NCBI GenBank assembly: GCA_018823385.1
Contig: JAHJIK010000061.1
Location: forward strand, 1-12,542
Length of the DNA: 12,542 bases
Reading direction: 5' to 3'
DNA from: Patescibacteria group bacterium
GTDB lineage: Bacteria > Patescibacteriota > Minisyncoccia > Phycocordibacterales > Phycocordibacteraceae
Shown: positions 5,806 through 12,542 of the stretch, piece by piece
Layout: each line of letters starts with the position of its first letter
Position numbering within the stretch: position 1 is the stretch's first letter
Made by a program: the position numbers and the translations under genes
The notes under the pieces: generated by a model
What the model saw: the letters and a program-made list of their open reading frames with translations, nothing else
Told to the model about the DNA's origin: nothing
Databases searched by the model: none

Positions 5806-7176
5806 TCAAACAGCAGCCTTCAAGCGCTCAACCACTTCGTCCAGACTCACACGCACCTGCTCTCCCGTATCGCGCTCTCGAATAGTCATCGTTCCATCCT
5901 CAAGTGTGTCGAAATCAATGGTCACACACCATGGTGTACCAATCTCGTCTTGGCGACGATATCGCTTACCAATATTTCCGTTGTCATCCCATGCGATGGC
6001 TGGGTGGATCTTCTTAAGTGCGGCGCGCACCTCTTTCGCCTTCGCAACTAGATCTGGCTTATTTTTAAGTAGTGGAGACACCATCATCTTTACCGGGGCC
6101 ACTTTTGGATTTAGGTGTAGAACAACACGTGTATCACCACCCAGTTCATCTTCATCATACGCTGAAGCAAGTACGGCAAACATAGTTCGGTCGAGACCAA
6201 GTGATGGCTCTATAACATGTGGAACGAAACGCTCCCCTGTTGCGTCATCAAAGTATGACAAATCTACTTTTGAATACTCACTGTGACGTGACAGGTCGTA
6301 GTCAGTACGATACGCAAGACCCCACAGCTCTTTAGTGCCTGCTGGGAATTCAAACTCAAAGTCGACGGTACGCTTGGAGTAGTGTGCGCGGTCTTCTTTT
6401 TCAATCTCTTTCTCGTGCAGTGCTTTCATTTCAATACCCACCTCCTGGGCGTAGGTGCGCATGGCCTCCTGCCAGTCAGCAAATGCTGCCTCCCAGTTTT
6501 CTGGACGAATAAAGTACTCGACTTCCATCTGTTCAAACTCTCGCGAACGGAATACGAACTCGCGCGGAGCAATTTCGTTTCGGAACGCTTTTCCGATTTG
6601 CGCCATACCAAATGGAAGCTTTGGATGGTATGCGTCAATAATGTTCTTAAAGTTAACGAAGATACCCTGCGCAGTTTCCCCACGAAGATACGCAAGAGCG
6701 GCTGATGTCTCAGAAGCACCCATTGATACTGGGAAGAGGAGGTTGAACGTCATCGGGTATGCGTACTCATTACCATTGGGAGATTTGGCTCCACTTGCAA
6801 CAAGTGCGTCCCACATCTGATCAAGTGTCATGCCGACTGGATCTATATCAAGCGCCTCAAGCACGTGGTCAAGACGATACCGCTCCCCCGTTTCTTTATC
6901 TGACACGAGCGGGTCGGTAAAGGTTTCGGTGTGACCAGACGCTTCCCATACTTTTGAGTGCATGATGAGTGACGCATCAATCTCATACATATCATCTCTT
7001 CGATTCACACTAACGTCTTTCCAAATCTTTTTAAGATTCTCACGTAGAGCAACGCCAAGTGGTCCGTAGTCAAACGTACCAGCGAGTCCCCCGTATATAT
7101 CGGAACCTTGGAAAATAAACCCGCGCCGCTTAGCGAGAGATACGAGCGCTTCCATTGATGCTGCCTGTCTGTTCAT
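5806..7176 (-). CDS. glyS: Glycyl-tRNA synthetase, homodimeric class II type
   Basis: It charges tRNA-Gly using ATP. The 456-residue length suits the single-chain (alpha2) GlyRS and not the bacterial alpha2-beta2 form. The N-terminal signature GFIFQGSDIYGGLAGTFDYGPLG (residues 19-41) is diagnostic. Class II motif 2 is FRNEIAPREFVFRSREFEQ (198-216), and motif 3 is EPSLGLDRTMFAVL (323-336). The C-terminal anticodon-binding domain runs from about 360 and contains GKRYRRQDEIGTPWCVTIDF. HSEYSKVDLSYFDD lies in the core as expected. The ATG start is 2 bp past the stop of the surface-protein gene, so the two are likely cotranscribed. The upstream sequence (AAAGAGATAAGT) is at best a weak SD. The stop is TGA, which argues against a recoded UGA in this genome. 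Confidence 0.96.
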   Translation of the reverse strand: MNRQAASMEALVSLAKRRGFIFQGSDIYGGLAGTFDYGPLGVALRENLKKIWKDVSVNRRDDMYEIDASLIMHSKVWEASGHTETFTDPLVSDKETGERYRLDHVLEALDIDPVGMTLDQMWDALVASGAKSPNGNEYAYPMTFNLLFPVSMGASETSAALAYLRGETAQGIFVNFKNIIDAYHPKLPFGMAQIGKAFRNEIAPREFVFRSREFEQMEVEYFIRPENWEAAFADWQEAMRTYAQEVGIEMKALHEKEIEKEDRAHYSKRTVDFEFEFPAGTKELWGLAYRTDYDLSRHSEYSKVDLSYFDDATGERFVPHVIEPSLGLDRTMFAVLASAYDEDELGGDTRVVLHLNPKVAPVKMMVSPLLKNKPDLVAKAKEVRAALKKIHPAIAWDDNGNIGKRYRRQDEIGTPWCVTIDFDTLEDGTMTIRERDTGEQVRVSLDEVVERLKAAV

Positions 7177-7178
7177 AC

Positions 7179-9056
7179 TTATCTCTTTACCATACCGTAT
7201 TCAGATTTGTAAGCTGGGTCATTTGTAATGCGAGTGTCGAGGCGCTGTACCGTTGCTGTTAGTGCTTGCTTCGTAAACCTATCAATACCGGTGAATACCT
7301 GGTCTGAAATGAGTACTGGGTTGTCGCCACGCTGTGAGGTACTTGGCAGGAACGCAATTTGGAACGACATCTTCCGTGTTTCAGATCCGGGCTGTATATC
7401 CCCGAGGCGCCAGGTAATCTTGCGGTTATCAGCGTCGTATACGAGCGAGCCGTCTGCCGGACTAGCCGCACCGGTAAACCGTACGTATGACGGAATAGTC
7501 ATGCTCACTGCACCATCAGCGATTGAGTTCAATGAGTTATCCAGCGTTAGATTTACCGTGTAGGTGGACTCTACATCTGGTTCAGGTGGCCATGGTCCAG
7601 TATTTGTAAACGGGCCAGTTGTTCGGGTCATGCTTGATGTAAGGACTGCATCAGTTTGAATCTGAACCGTTCGAGTCATTGTGGAGGTAACGCTCTCTGG
7701 CACTCCTGTTTCTCCGGTACGTCGCCCCGCTACAGAAACATTTAGTGTAACTACCGGATTGCGCAGACCGCTTAACGCAGATGCACTCTTTGCATTGAAA
7801 ACAAAGGAACCTGAACCCGTGTCGCCCGGCTCAAGATACTTCAGTCCTGCATTTGTTTCTCTATTGAAGAACACCGTCTTGTCGGATGAGCGGTAGAAAC
7901 CGTTATTGGAAGAAATCGAAGTGAGATCAAGGGCATCGCCCGCAAGACGAACAGATATTTGGCCGTCAGTCACAGGGGTCTGTAGTGTGTTTAACCACGA
8001 TACAGACACCTGTACGGACTCCCCTGGTGCAACGACCGCATTGTCGACATTCTCACGGTTAAGAGCGAGAGATACGGCGAGGAATGGTTTAGTTACCTGC
8101 ACGATAGATTCCTTGCTTGAGTATGGAACATTCAAGTCAGGCGCTCCTGAAAGCGCAGTACCGGCAGTAAATTTAAAAACGCGCTCATCCTGCTCCTGCC
8201 CCACCAACACACCATTGATGGTAATGGTCTTTTCTTCACCCTGCTTTAGCTCTCCTATGCGGAATAGGGGTCCTGGAGATGGTGTGGGTGTAGCGCTCGT
8301 TTGTGTAAAGCCAAATGGGTATACGCCGCGCACAGCAATATCCTTCAGCGTTTCTTTTGCATTTGAACGGACCGCCACCTGCACGGTCAACGGTTGTCCT
8401 GAGGCTGTTTGCTTTAGCGTGGTGACCGTCAGAGATAGTGGCGAGGTGGTAATGGTAAAGGTGAAATCCTGTTTCTTCACAAAGATTGCACTGGAGCCTT
8501 CAGTTCGGTATTCAAGTGTCACCGGCACGGTAACCGTTTGGTTCTCGGTGCCGTATATTGCAGCGCGCACTGTTCGCTCTACCCTGCCCCCTGCAGGAAT
8601 ATCTCCTAATGGGTCTGAATACCTAACGAGCGGGTCGATAACTGAGTCTGGATTACGTGTGCCCTCAGGGAAATCAACCGTTAGCTTTGTGGCGGTAATA
8701 CTCATTGGGTTTTTGTTATCAATCCCAACAAGGAAAGAAACTGTTTCTCCACTAGCAATCGTCAGAGGGCCGTCAACTGACATCCCTATCTCATCAGTAG
8801 ATACAGACCGCGTACCAAAAAAGAGCAGTGCAGCAGCAACACCTCCCGCAAACAAGAAGAACACGAGCGTAATGATAAAAAACTTAACTGCAAATGGAAG
8901 CCCTTCTTTCTTTGGAACCTTTAGAGGCTCTGGTGTTTCTGCGTAATATTGTTTCGGCGCAGACAGCGGATGCGGCACGGGTGTTTGTGTACCCGCGTTG
9001 TTGTACAACTTTCGTCGTAGTCGTTCTAAGGAGCTTTCAACTTCTTCGTCAGGCAT
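7179..9056 (-). CDS. Single-pass membrane protein with repeated Ig-like/DUF11-type extracellular domains
   Basis: I do not recognise a named gene. The 625-residue product has a charged, Pro-rich cytoplasmic N-terminus (residues 1-54), one strong membrane helix (about 55-81) and a long Ser/Thr/Gly/Val-rich exterior. The exterior looks like four beta-sandwich units, roughly at 90-203, 206-318, 325-445 and 495-605. Each has the 'LTVTV..NS....L.....V..P.GF', 'L.PG....' rhythm of the conserved-repeat/DUF11 type. No cleavable signal, no LPXTG-like sorting signal and few or no Cys are seen, so the protein probably stays anchored by its N-terminal helix with the rest outside. An ATG start is preceded by TGATATACT and no SD. 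It sits between recO and glyS with gaps of 24 and 2 bp. A cell-surface or envelope structural role is inference. Confidence 0.85.
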   Translation of the reverse strand: MPDEEVESSLERLRRKLYNNAGTQTPVPHPLSAPKQYYAETPEPLKVPKKEGLPFAVKFFIITLVFFLFAGGVAAALLFFGTRSVSTDEIGMSVDGPLTIASGETVSFLVGIDNKNPMSITATKLTVDFPEGTRNPDSVIDPLVRYSDPLGDIPAGGRVERTVRAAIYGTENQTVTVPVTLEYRTEGSSAIFVKKQDFTFTITTSPLSLTVTTLKQTASGQPLTVQVAVRSNAKETLKDIAVRGVYPFGFTQTSATPTPSPGPLFRIGELKQGEEKTITINGVLVGQEQDERVFKFTAGTALSGAPDLNVPYSSKESIVQVTKPFLAVSLALNRENVDNAVVAPGESVQVSVSWLNTLQTPVTDGQISVRLAGDALDLTSISSNNGFYRSSDKTVFFNRETNAGLKYLEPGDTGSGSFVFNAKSASALSGLRNPVVTLNVSVAGRRTGETGVPESVTSTMTRTVQIQTDAVLTSSMTRTTGPFTNTGPWPPEPDVESTYTVNLTLDNSLNSIADGAVSMTIPSYVRFTGAASPADGSLVYDADNRKITWRLGDIQPGSETRKMSFQIAFLPSTSQRGDNPVLISDQVFTGIDRFTKQALTATVQRLDTRITNDPAYKSEYGMVKR

Positions 9057-9080
9057 GTATACGAAAGTATATCATTCGTC

Positions 9081-9644
9081 CTACAGTCCTGATGCGGTAA
9101 TACCTCGATTAATTCGTACAATCACTTCTTTCCGATCGTCAGTAATGTCAGCAAGCATAGTTTCGCTGAATACCTCCCCCTCTGGAAGGGGCTCGGTATC
9201 AAGTCCAAGAGTGCGGAGTATACGGAGAGCCGCCAAACATTCCGCTGCATCTTGCTGTGTTTCGGTGAGGGTTGGGAGGATGCGTAAAAACTCTGAGTAA
9301 ATCTGGTGGAGTTCAGGCTCCTGCATCTGTCCTGGCACCAAACGAACGAGCAGGTTTGCGACTCGTCCAGCCCGTATGCGCTGCATACCTTCAAGCTTCT
9401 GAAACCAGTTATACGTGAGTATTGCACCAGCTAACCGCCAGCCTTCCTTTCCTCGCACGAGTGAGATGTCAGACTCTGAAAGTGTCTGTACTGCTGGCGC
9501 AAGCTTTGCTCCAGGCTTTCGTATACCCTGCGCCTTTGCACGAAGCACACCTAGATCAGGCGTGAGGACGGTTATAAAGCTACTAGCTTCAGACGTGGCA
9601 TTGCGTGCGAGCACTATTCCCGGCGTTACGTACTTATGACGCAT
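9081..9644 (-). CDS. recO: DNA repair protein RecO (short form)
   Basis: RecO works with RecF and RecR to load RecA onto SSB-coated single-stranded DNA during gap repair. The 187-residue product begins with the OB-fold signature of the family: YVTPGIVLARNATSEASSFITVLTPDLGVLRAKAQGIRKP (cited here in two parts, residues 5-24 and 25-44), followed by GWRLAGA. A helical region follows from about residue 90 (RIRAGRVANLLVRL). Most RecO proteins are about 240 residues and many carry a Cys4 zinc motif near the C-terminus. This one is shorter and has a single Cys, so the zinc motif is missing. The ATG start overlaps the ileS stop by 11 bp and no clear SD precedes it, consistent with translational coupling. 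The gene downstream starts 24 bp after the stop. Confidence 0.88.
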   Translation of the reverse strand: MRHKYVTPGIVLARNATSEASSFITVLTPDLGVLRAKAQGIRKPGAKLAPAVQTLSESDISLVRGKEGWRLAGAILTYNWFQKLEGMQRIRAGRVANLLVRLVPGQMQEPELHQIYSEFLRILPTLTETQQDAAECLAALRILRTLGLDTEPLPEGEVFSETMLADITDDRKEVIVRINRGITASGL

Positions 9645-11163
9645 CGAATGAGAACGCTATTGATCCAATCGACATCTCAACTGAATACGATTGTGTAGAA
9701 GGCGTACCGAATGTGAGTGCAGAGACACCTGAAAGCTGCTCATGTTCAAGTACCGACTTTGCTTTTTCATCGACACAGAGCGCAACCACATCCTTCGGTG
9801 AGAGGTCTCGCTCTTTTCGAGCATCTGCTAGAGCGCGGGCAAACTCGCGCACATCACCTTCTCGAACAAGTTCTGGTGAAAGTGCGGTATCAAGCTTCAG
9901 TGCATCTCCTGTGAGTACCGTCTTCACGTTTAGTTCTTCTGCAAGGAGGCTTCGAAGATCTGCAGAGAGTTCAGTTGGGATGGTGATCGAAGCTAGCGGC
10001 TGACGCACTTTCATACCTGCCTCCTGTCGAAGCTTCATCCCTTCTGATGCATAGGTGCGAACGAGACGCATGTCGGCAGTAAGAGTTGATGCTTTCTTAA
10101 ACGGATTCCATTTCTTTGCGACGGTTGGCCACTCGGTAAGGTGCACGCTCTCAGCATCAGTACTTGAGCGAACAAGTTGGAATACGCTTTCAGCCAAGAA
10201 TGGTGCGAACGGGGCAAGCAGTTTTGAAGAAGTGTAGAGTGTCTCTTTTAGTGTTGCCAGTGCAGCAGCGTCCCCTTCTCGTGCGCGGTCGCGGATACGA
10301 CGAACGTACCACTGAGAAAGATCTTCAAAGAGTTCGCCGAGCGTACGTGTTGCTTCGTACAGCTTATAGCTATCAAGTGCCTTCGTTACCTTCTCTACGG
10401 TCTCGTTTGTACGCTCCTGCATCCATTGATCGATAACCTGTTCCTGTCCCTGCTGTTTTCCGTCGGCAAAAAGTTCATAGAACTTCGCACTATTCTCCAG
10501 CCACGCGAGAACACGCGCAGACTCCTTTACGGTCTTCTCGTCAAAGTTCTTAGAGTCACCCGGCTGGTTAACGCTGTACATCCAGTATCGAAGCGTGTCA
10601 GCACCCCACTGGTCCATGGCAGCAAATGGCTCAACCACATTCCCTTTACTCTTACTCATCTTTTGCCCCTCCTTATCAAGAAGGTGTCCAAGACAGATTA
10701 CGTTCTTATATGGCACACCACGCTTAGTTAACACACCAACCGCAAGGAGTGTGTAGAACCAACCGCGTGTTTGGTCGATTGCTTCTGAGATGTAGTCTGC
10801 AGGATATCCTCCGTGCTCAACCCACTCTTTGTTTTCAAATGGGTAGTGGTCTTGCGCGAATGGCATTGCACCAGAATCGAACCACACGTCCATCACTTCC
10901 TTTACGCGTCGAAGCTCTGTTCCTTTTTCAGATACAAGGACCACATCATCAATGTATGGACGATGAAGATCAAGTTCGTATAGATCGTTGTGTGGCAACG
11001 GAACAAAGTCGAGCGTTGTGACCGCTGCGGGCTGCGGATACGCGAAGGTGTCGATATTCTCTGGCGTTGTTCCTGCGGCAACGAGATGGCTCAGAAGTAT
11101 CGGGTCTCCGTGCGAAATGATAAGAATCTTCTTATCGCTATATTTAGCTTCTAGCTCATACAA
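9634..11163 (-). CDS. ileS: Isoleucyl-tRNA synthetase, C-terminal part (continuation after the frameshift)
   Basis: This frame begins with the last part of the inserted histidine-phosphatase domain (YELEAKYSDKKILIISHGDP). It then returns to IleRS at DLHRPYIDDVV, about residue 65. The class I core follows: VMDVWFDSGAMPFA near residues 91-103, DQTRGWFYTLL, and the KMSKS loop (GQKMSKSKGNVVEP, residues 166-179), which binds ATP. After that come the helical anticodon-binding region and a C-terminal domain. TTG at 11161-11163 or an in-frame upstream codon would only matter if this piece were translated alone. Alone it would have KMSKS but no HIGH half and no editing domain, so it could not work as a synthetase. 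The Thermus-type Cys cluster (CxCGG) before WFDSG is absent. The TAA stop overlaps the recO start by 11 bp, suggesting coupled translation. Confidence 0.95.
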   Translation of the reverse strand: MYELEAKYSDKKILIISHGDPILLSHLVAAGTTPENIDTFAYPQPAAVTTLDFVPLPHNDLYELDLHRPYIDDVVLVSEKGTELRRVKEVMDVWFDSGAMPFAQDHYPFENKEWVEHGGYPADYISEAIDQTRGWFYTLLAVGVLTKRGVPYKNVICLGHLLDKEGQKMSKSKGNVVEPFAAMDQWGADTLRYWMYSVNQPGDSKNFDEKTVKESARVLAWLENSAKFYELFADGKQQGQEQVIDQWMQERTNETVEKVTKALDSYKLYEATRTLGELFEDLSQWYVRRIRDRAREGDAAALATLKETLYTSSKLLAPFAPFLAESVFQLVRSSTDAESVHLTEWPTVAKKWNPFKKASTLTADMRLVRTYASEGMKLRQEAGMKVRQPLASITIPTELSADLRSLLAEELNVKTVLTGDALKLDTALSPELVREGDVREFARALADARKERDLSPKDVVALCVDEKAKSVLEHEQLSGVSALTFGTPSTQSYSVEMSIGSIAFSFDAS

Positions 11164-11569
11164 CAGGCTACCGATACGGGTTCGTTACATCGTTAAAGTT
11201 CTCCCCTCCCTCAGGAGCTTTTGTGAAGCGCTCAGCACGTGTGGCGAAGAACTGGTGGTACTCGTCGTATGTGGTTCCCTCATACACACCCACGGCAATC
11301 TCTCGCAACCGGTCATCAACTATCACCTGTTCCTTTGAGAGCCCGAGAACATCGGCTACCTCTGCTGCCGTTTCCTGTGTACGAGTAAACGGTGATACGA
11401 AGATAAGATCGACGTTTCCTTTGAGTGTCTCGGCAGTAGCCCTTGCCACCGCTTTTCCCTCCTCGGTTACATGGTGATTTTTCTGTGCACCATTGATGTC
11501 AGTGCTGTTTGTTGAACTGAGGTTGTTATCAGCGCCTCCGTGACGCATAACCATATATGAGTTACCGCT
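10990..11569 (-). other. Histidine-phosphatase (phosphoglycerate mutase-like) domain inserted in IleRS
   Basis: About 195 codons with no counterpart in ordinary IleRS sit between GSIAELKE and DLHRPYIDD. The phosphatase-superfamily signatures are complete. The nucleophile motif is MRHGG (codon of the His near 11540-11542). The phosphate-binding Arg is in SPFTRTQET, the acid is in LREIAVGVYEG, and the second catalytic His is in ISHGDPI (near 11110-11112). IleRS sequence on both sides is intact, which makes this a nested domain and not a fusion at an end. The substrate is unknown. The frameshift falls between the third and fourth motifs. Confidence 0.9.
11168..11187 (-). other. Single-base frameshift window in ileS
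   Basis: The upstream frame stops at TAG 11168-11170. The downstream frame is closed by TAA at 11185-11187, so the shift must lie between them. The minus strand reads AACCCGTATCGGTAG here. Removing one C of the CCC run (11178-11180) restores NDVTNRIGSLLYELEAKY, which is what the family predicts. A sequencing or assembly error, a real mutation, or +1 recoding are all possible. Confidence 0.85.
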
Positions 11570-12542
11570 CTTTTTAGTCTTCTCTTTGAGTTCAGCAATA
11601 GACCCAAGCACGACTCGCTCAGTTCCGTCCGGGCTCTCCCATACAGGTAGTGGTGTTCCCCAGTATCGCTCGCGAGAAATTGCCCACTCTTTGGCATTTG
11701 CGAGCCACTCACCCATTCGTCCGTCACGAATATGACTTGGCTCCCAATTCACCTTTGCATTCTCTGCAAGAAGAGTTTCTCGCAAATCACTCATGCGGAT
11801 ATACCACGAGTCACGCGCGTAGTAGATGAGCGGTGTTTTACAGCGCCAACAAAATGGGTATGAGTGTTCATACTTCTCTTTTGCGAAGAGTATTCCTCGT
11901 CCCGCCAAATCTTTAACAATATCGATCGCCACATCTTCGTCTTTAACGAAACGTCCAGCAAGGAAATCAGTACCTTCAATGAATAGTCCTGTTGGAAGCA
12001 CGAGATGCACCTTTGGAAGCCCAGCACTTGTCCCAAGCTCAAAGTCCTCCTGGCCGTACATAACCGCAGTGTGTACTACACCCGTTCCGTCTTCAGTTGT
12101 CACGAAACTTGCTGGGTATACCTGGAATGCTTTGTCGAACTTCTCTTTCTCTGAGTCAGGCGCAAGCTCCTGTGCGTATGGATAGAGTGGTTTGTACTTC
12201 TTCCCAACCAAATCAGCTCCGGTGTACTCCTCTACCGGTTTCCACTCATCTCCCAATACTGTCTTTGCACGAGCTGTAGCGAGGATTACGCGTACCCCTT
12301 CCTTCTCATACGTTCCGTATGCAATCTTCTCCCCCACCGCAAGACCAACGTTTCCAGGAAGGGTCCATGGTGTTGTGGTCCATGCGAGGAAATACGTACC
12401 CGGTTCGTCTACTAGTTCAAACTGTACCGTTACTGAAAGATCTTTAACGTCGGCATACCCTTGAGCCAACTCATGTGACGAGAGTGCGGTACCACAGCGC
12501 GCACACCATGGCAGCACCTTATAGTCTTTGTAGAGTCGTCCA
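11168..12542 (-). CDS. ileS: Isoleucyl-tRNA synthetase, N-terminal part (5' end off the window, 3' end at a frameshift)
   Basis: This is the class I synthetase that charges tRNA-Ile. The frame is open to the window edge, where it reads GRLYKDYKVLPWCARCGT, so the true start and the HIGH motif lie beyond base 12542. Recognisable IleRS blocks in order are PWCARCGTALSSHE, the editing-domain signature FLAWTTTPWTLPGNV, GTGVVHTA, CWRCKTPLIYYARDSWYI and WAISRERYWGTPLPVW. The style matches the eukaryote-like bacterial IleRS group. After GSIAELKE the protein changes into a histidine-phosphatase domain (YMVMRHGG, then SPFTRTQET, then LREIAVGVYEG). The frame stops at TAG 11168-11170 inside that domain. 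The remainder continues in another frame from about 11163. I read both pieces as one gene broken by one extra base. Identity as IleRS is very secure; whether the break is biological is not. Confidence 0.95.
   Translation of the reverse strand, partial: GRLYKDYKVLPWCARCGTALSSHELAQGYADVKDLSVTVQFELVDEPGTYFLAWTTTPWTLPGNVGLAVGEKIAYGTYEKEGVRVILATARAKTVLGDEWKPVEEYTGADLVGKKYKPLYPYAQELAPDSEKEKFDKAFQVYPASFVTTEDGTGVVHTAVMYGQEDFELGTSAGLPKVHLVLPTGLFIEGTDFLAGRFVKDEDVAIDIVKDLAGRGILFAKEKYEHSYPFCWRCKTPLIYYARDSWYIRMSDLRETLLAENAKVNWEPSHIRDGRMGEWLANAKEWAISRERYWGTPLPVWESPDGTERVVLGSIAELKEKTKKSGNSYMVMRHGGADNNLSSTNSTDINGAQKNHHVTEEGKAVARATAETLKGNVDLIFVSPFTRTQETAAEVADVLGLSKEQVIVDDRLREIAVGVYEGTTYDEYHQFFATRAERFTKAPEGGENFNDVTNPYR

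Noticed and set aside
5624..6286. A 220-codon plus-strand open frame across the glyS 3' end.
   Set aside because: It covers conserved glyS codons on the other strand and shows no recognisable domain or SD.
7906..8946. A 346-codon open frame on the plus strand.
   Set aside because: It is the antisense of the surface-protein gene, has no family motifs and is Ser/Thr/Val/Arg-rich in the way shadow frames are.
10894..10974. Loss of the CxCGG cluster before WFDSG as a defect caused by the insertion.
   Set aside because: Eukaryotic IleRS also lacks these Cys at this place, so their absence is within normal family variation.
9634..11163. The idea that the second ileS piece is an independent gene starting at TTG 11163.
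   Set aside because: It would begin in the middle of a phosphatase domain and lack the HIGH half of the synthetase; the perfect join to the upstream frame is a simpler explanation.
1..12542. CRISPR array, tRNA/rRNA genes, insertion sequences or phage genes.
   Set aside because: No regularly spaced repeats, cloverleaf candidates, transposase motifs or terminal repeats were seen on either strand.

Overview
The window reads as chromosomal DNA of a Candidate Phyla Radiation (Patescibacteria) bacterium, most likely Parcubacteria-like. Reasons: intergenic gaps are short, the isoleucyl-tRNA synthetase is of the eukaryote-like type, an S6-ssb-S18 operon has no L9 gene behind it, RecO is short, and several core genes start without a Shine-Dalgarno (SD) sequence. 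This placement is inference from gene content; no rRNA is present. TAA, TAG and TGA are all used as stops, so the standard bacterial code fits. Every gene I can support is on the minus strand, so transcription runs from high to low coordinates.

In transcription order, block 1 (12542 to 5390) holds ileS (cut by the window edge and split by a frameshift), recO, a 625-residue single-pass membrane protein with repeated surface-type domains, glyS, and a small secreted protein that ends in a hairpin terminator. Block 2 (5334 to 2046) is an AI-2E/PerM-family membrane protein, metG and tatD, nearly contiguous. Block 3 (2019 to 811) is rpsF-ssb-rpsR, closed by an 18-bp perfect terminator stem. Block 4 (722 to 27) is accessory: an unlisted 34-residue membrane peptide with a strong SD, a 6-codon ORF with its own SD, a hairpin, and a 149-residue membrane-anchored protein of unknown function. 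Three aminoacyl-tRNA synthetases (Ile, Gly, Met), two ribosomal proteins and two DNA-maintenance proteins make blocks 1 to 3 mainly a housekeeping region.

The outstanding observation is a complete histidine-phosphatase (phosphoglycerate mutase-like) domain of about 195 residues inside IleRS, between the WGTPLP segment and the DLHRP/WFDSG segment of the catalytic core. Its RHG, Arg, Glu and second-His signatures are all visible. A one-base frameshift falls inside this inserted domain, in a window of about 20 bp, and splits the gene into two reading frames that otherwise join perfectly.

A second theme is translation initiation. Five core genes have a -10-like hexamer 7 to 9 nt before the ATG and no SD, which suggests leaderless mRNAs. 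The accessory and secreted genes instead have strong SDs.
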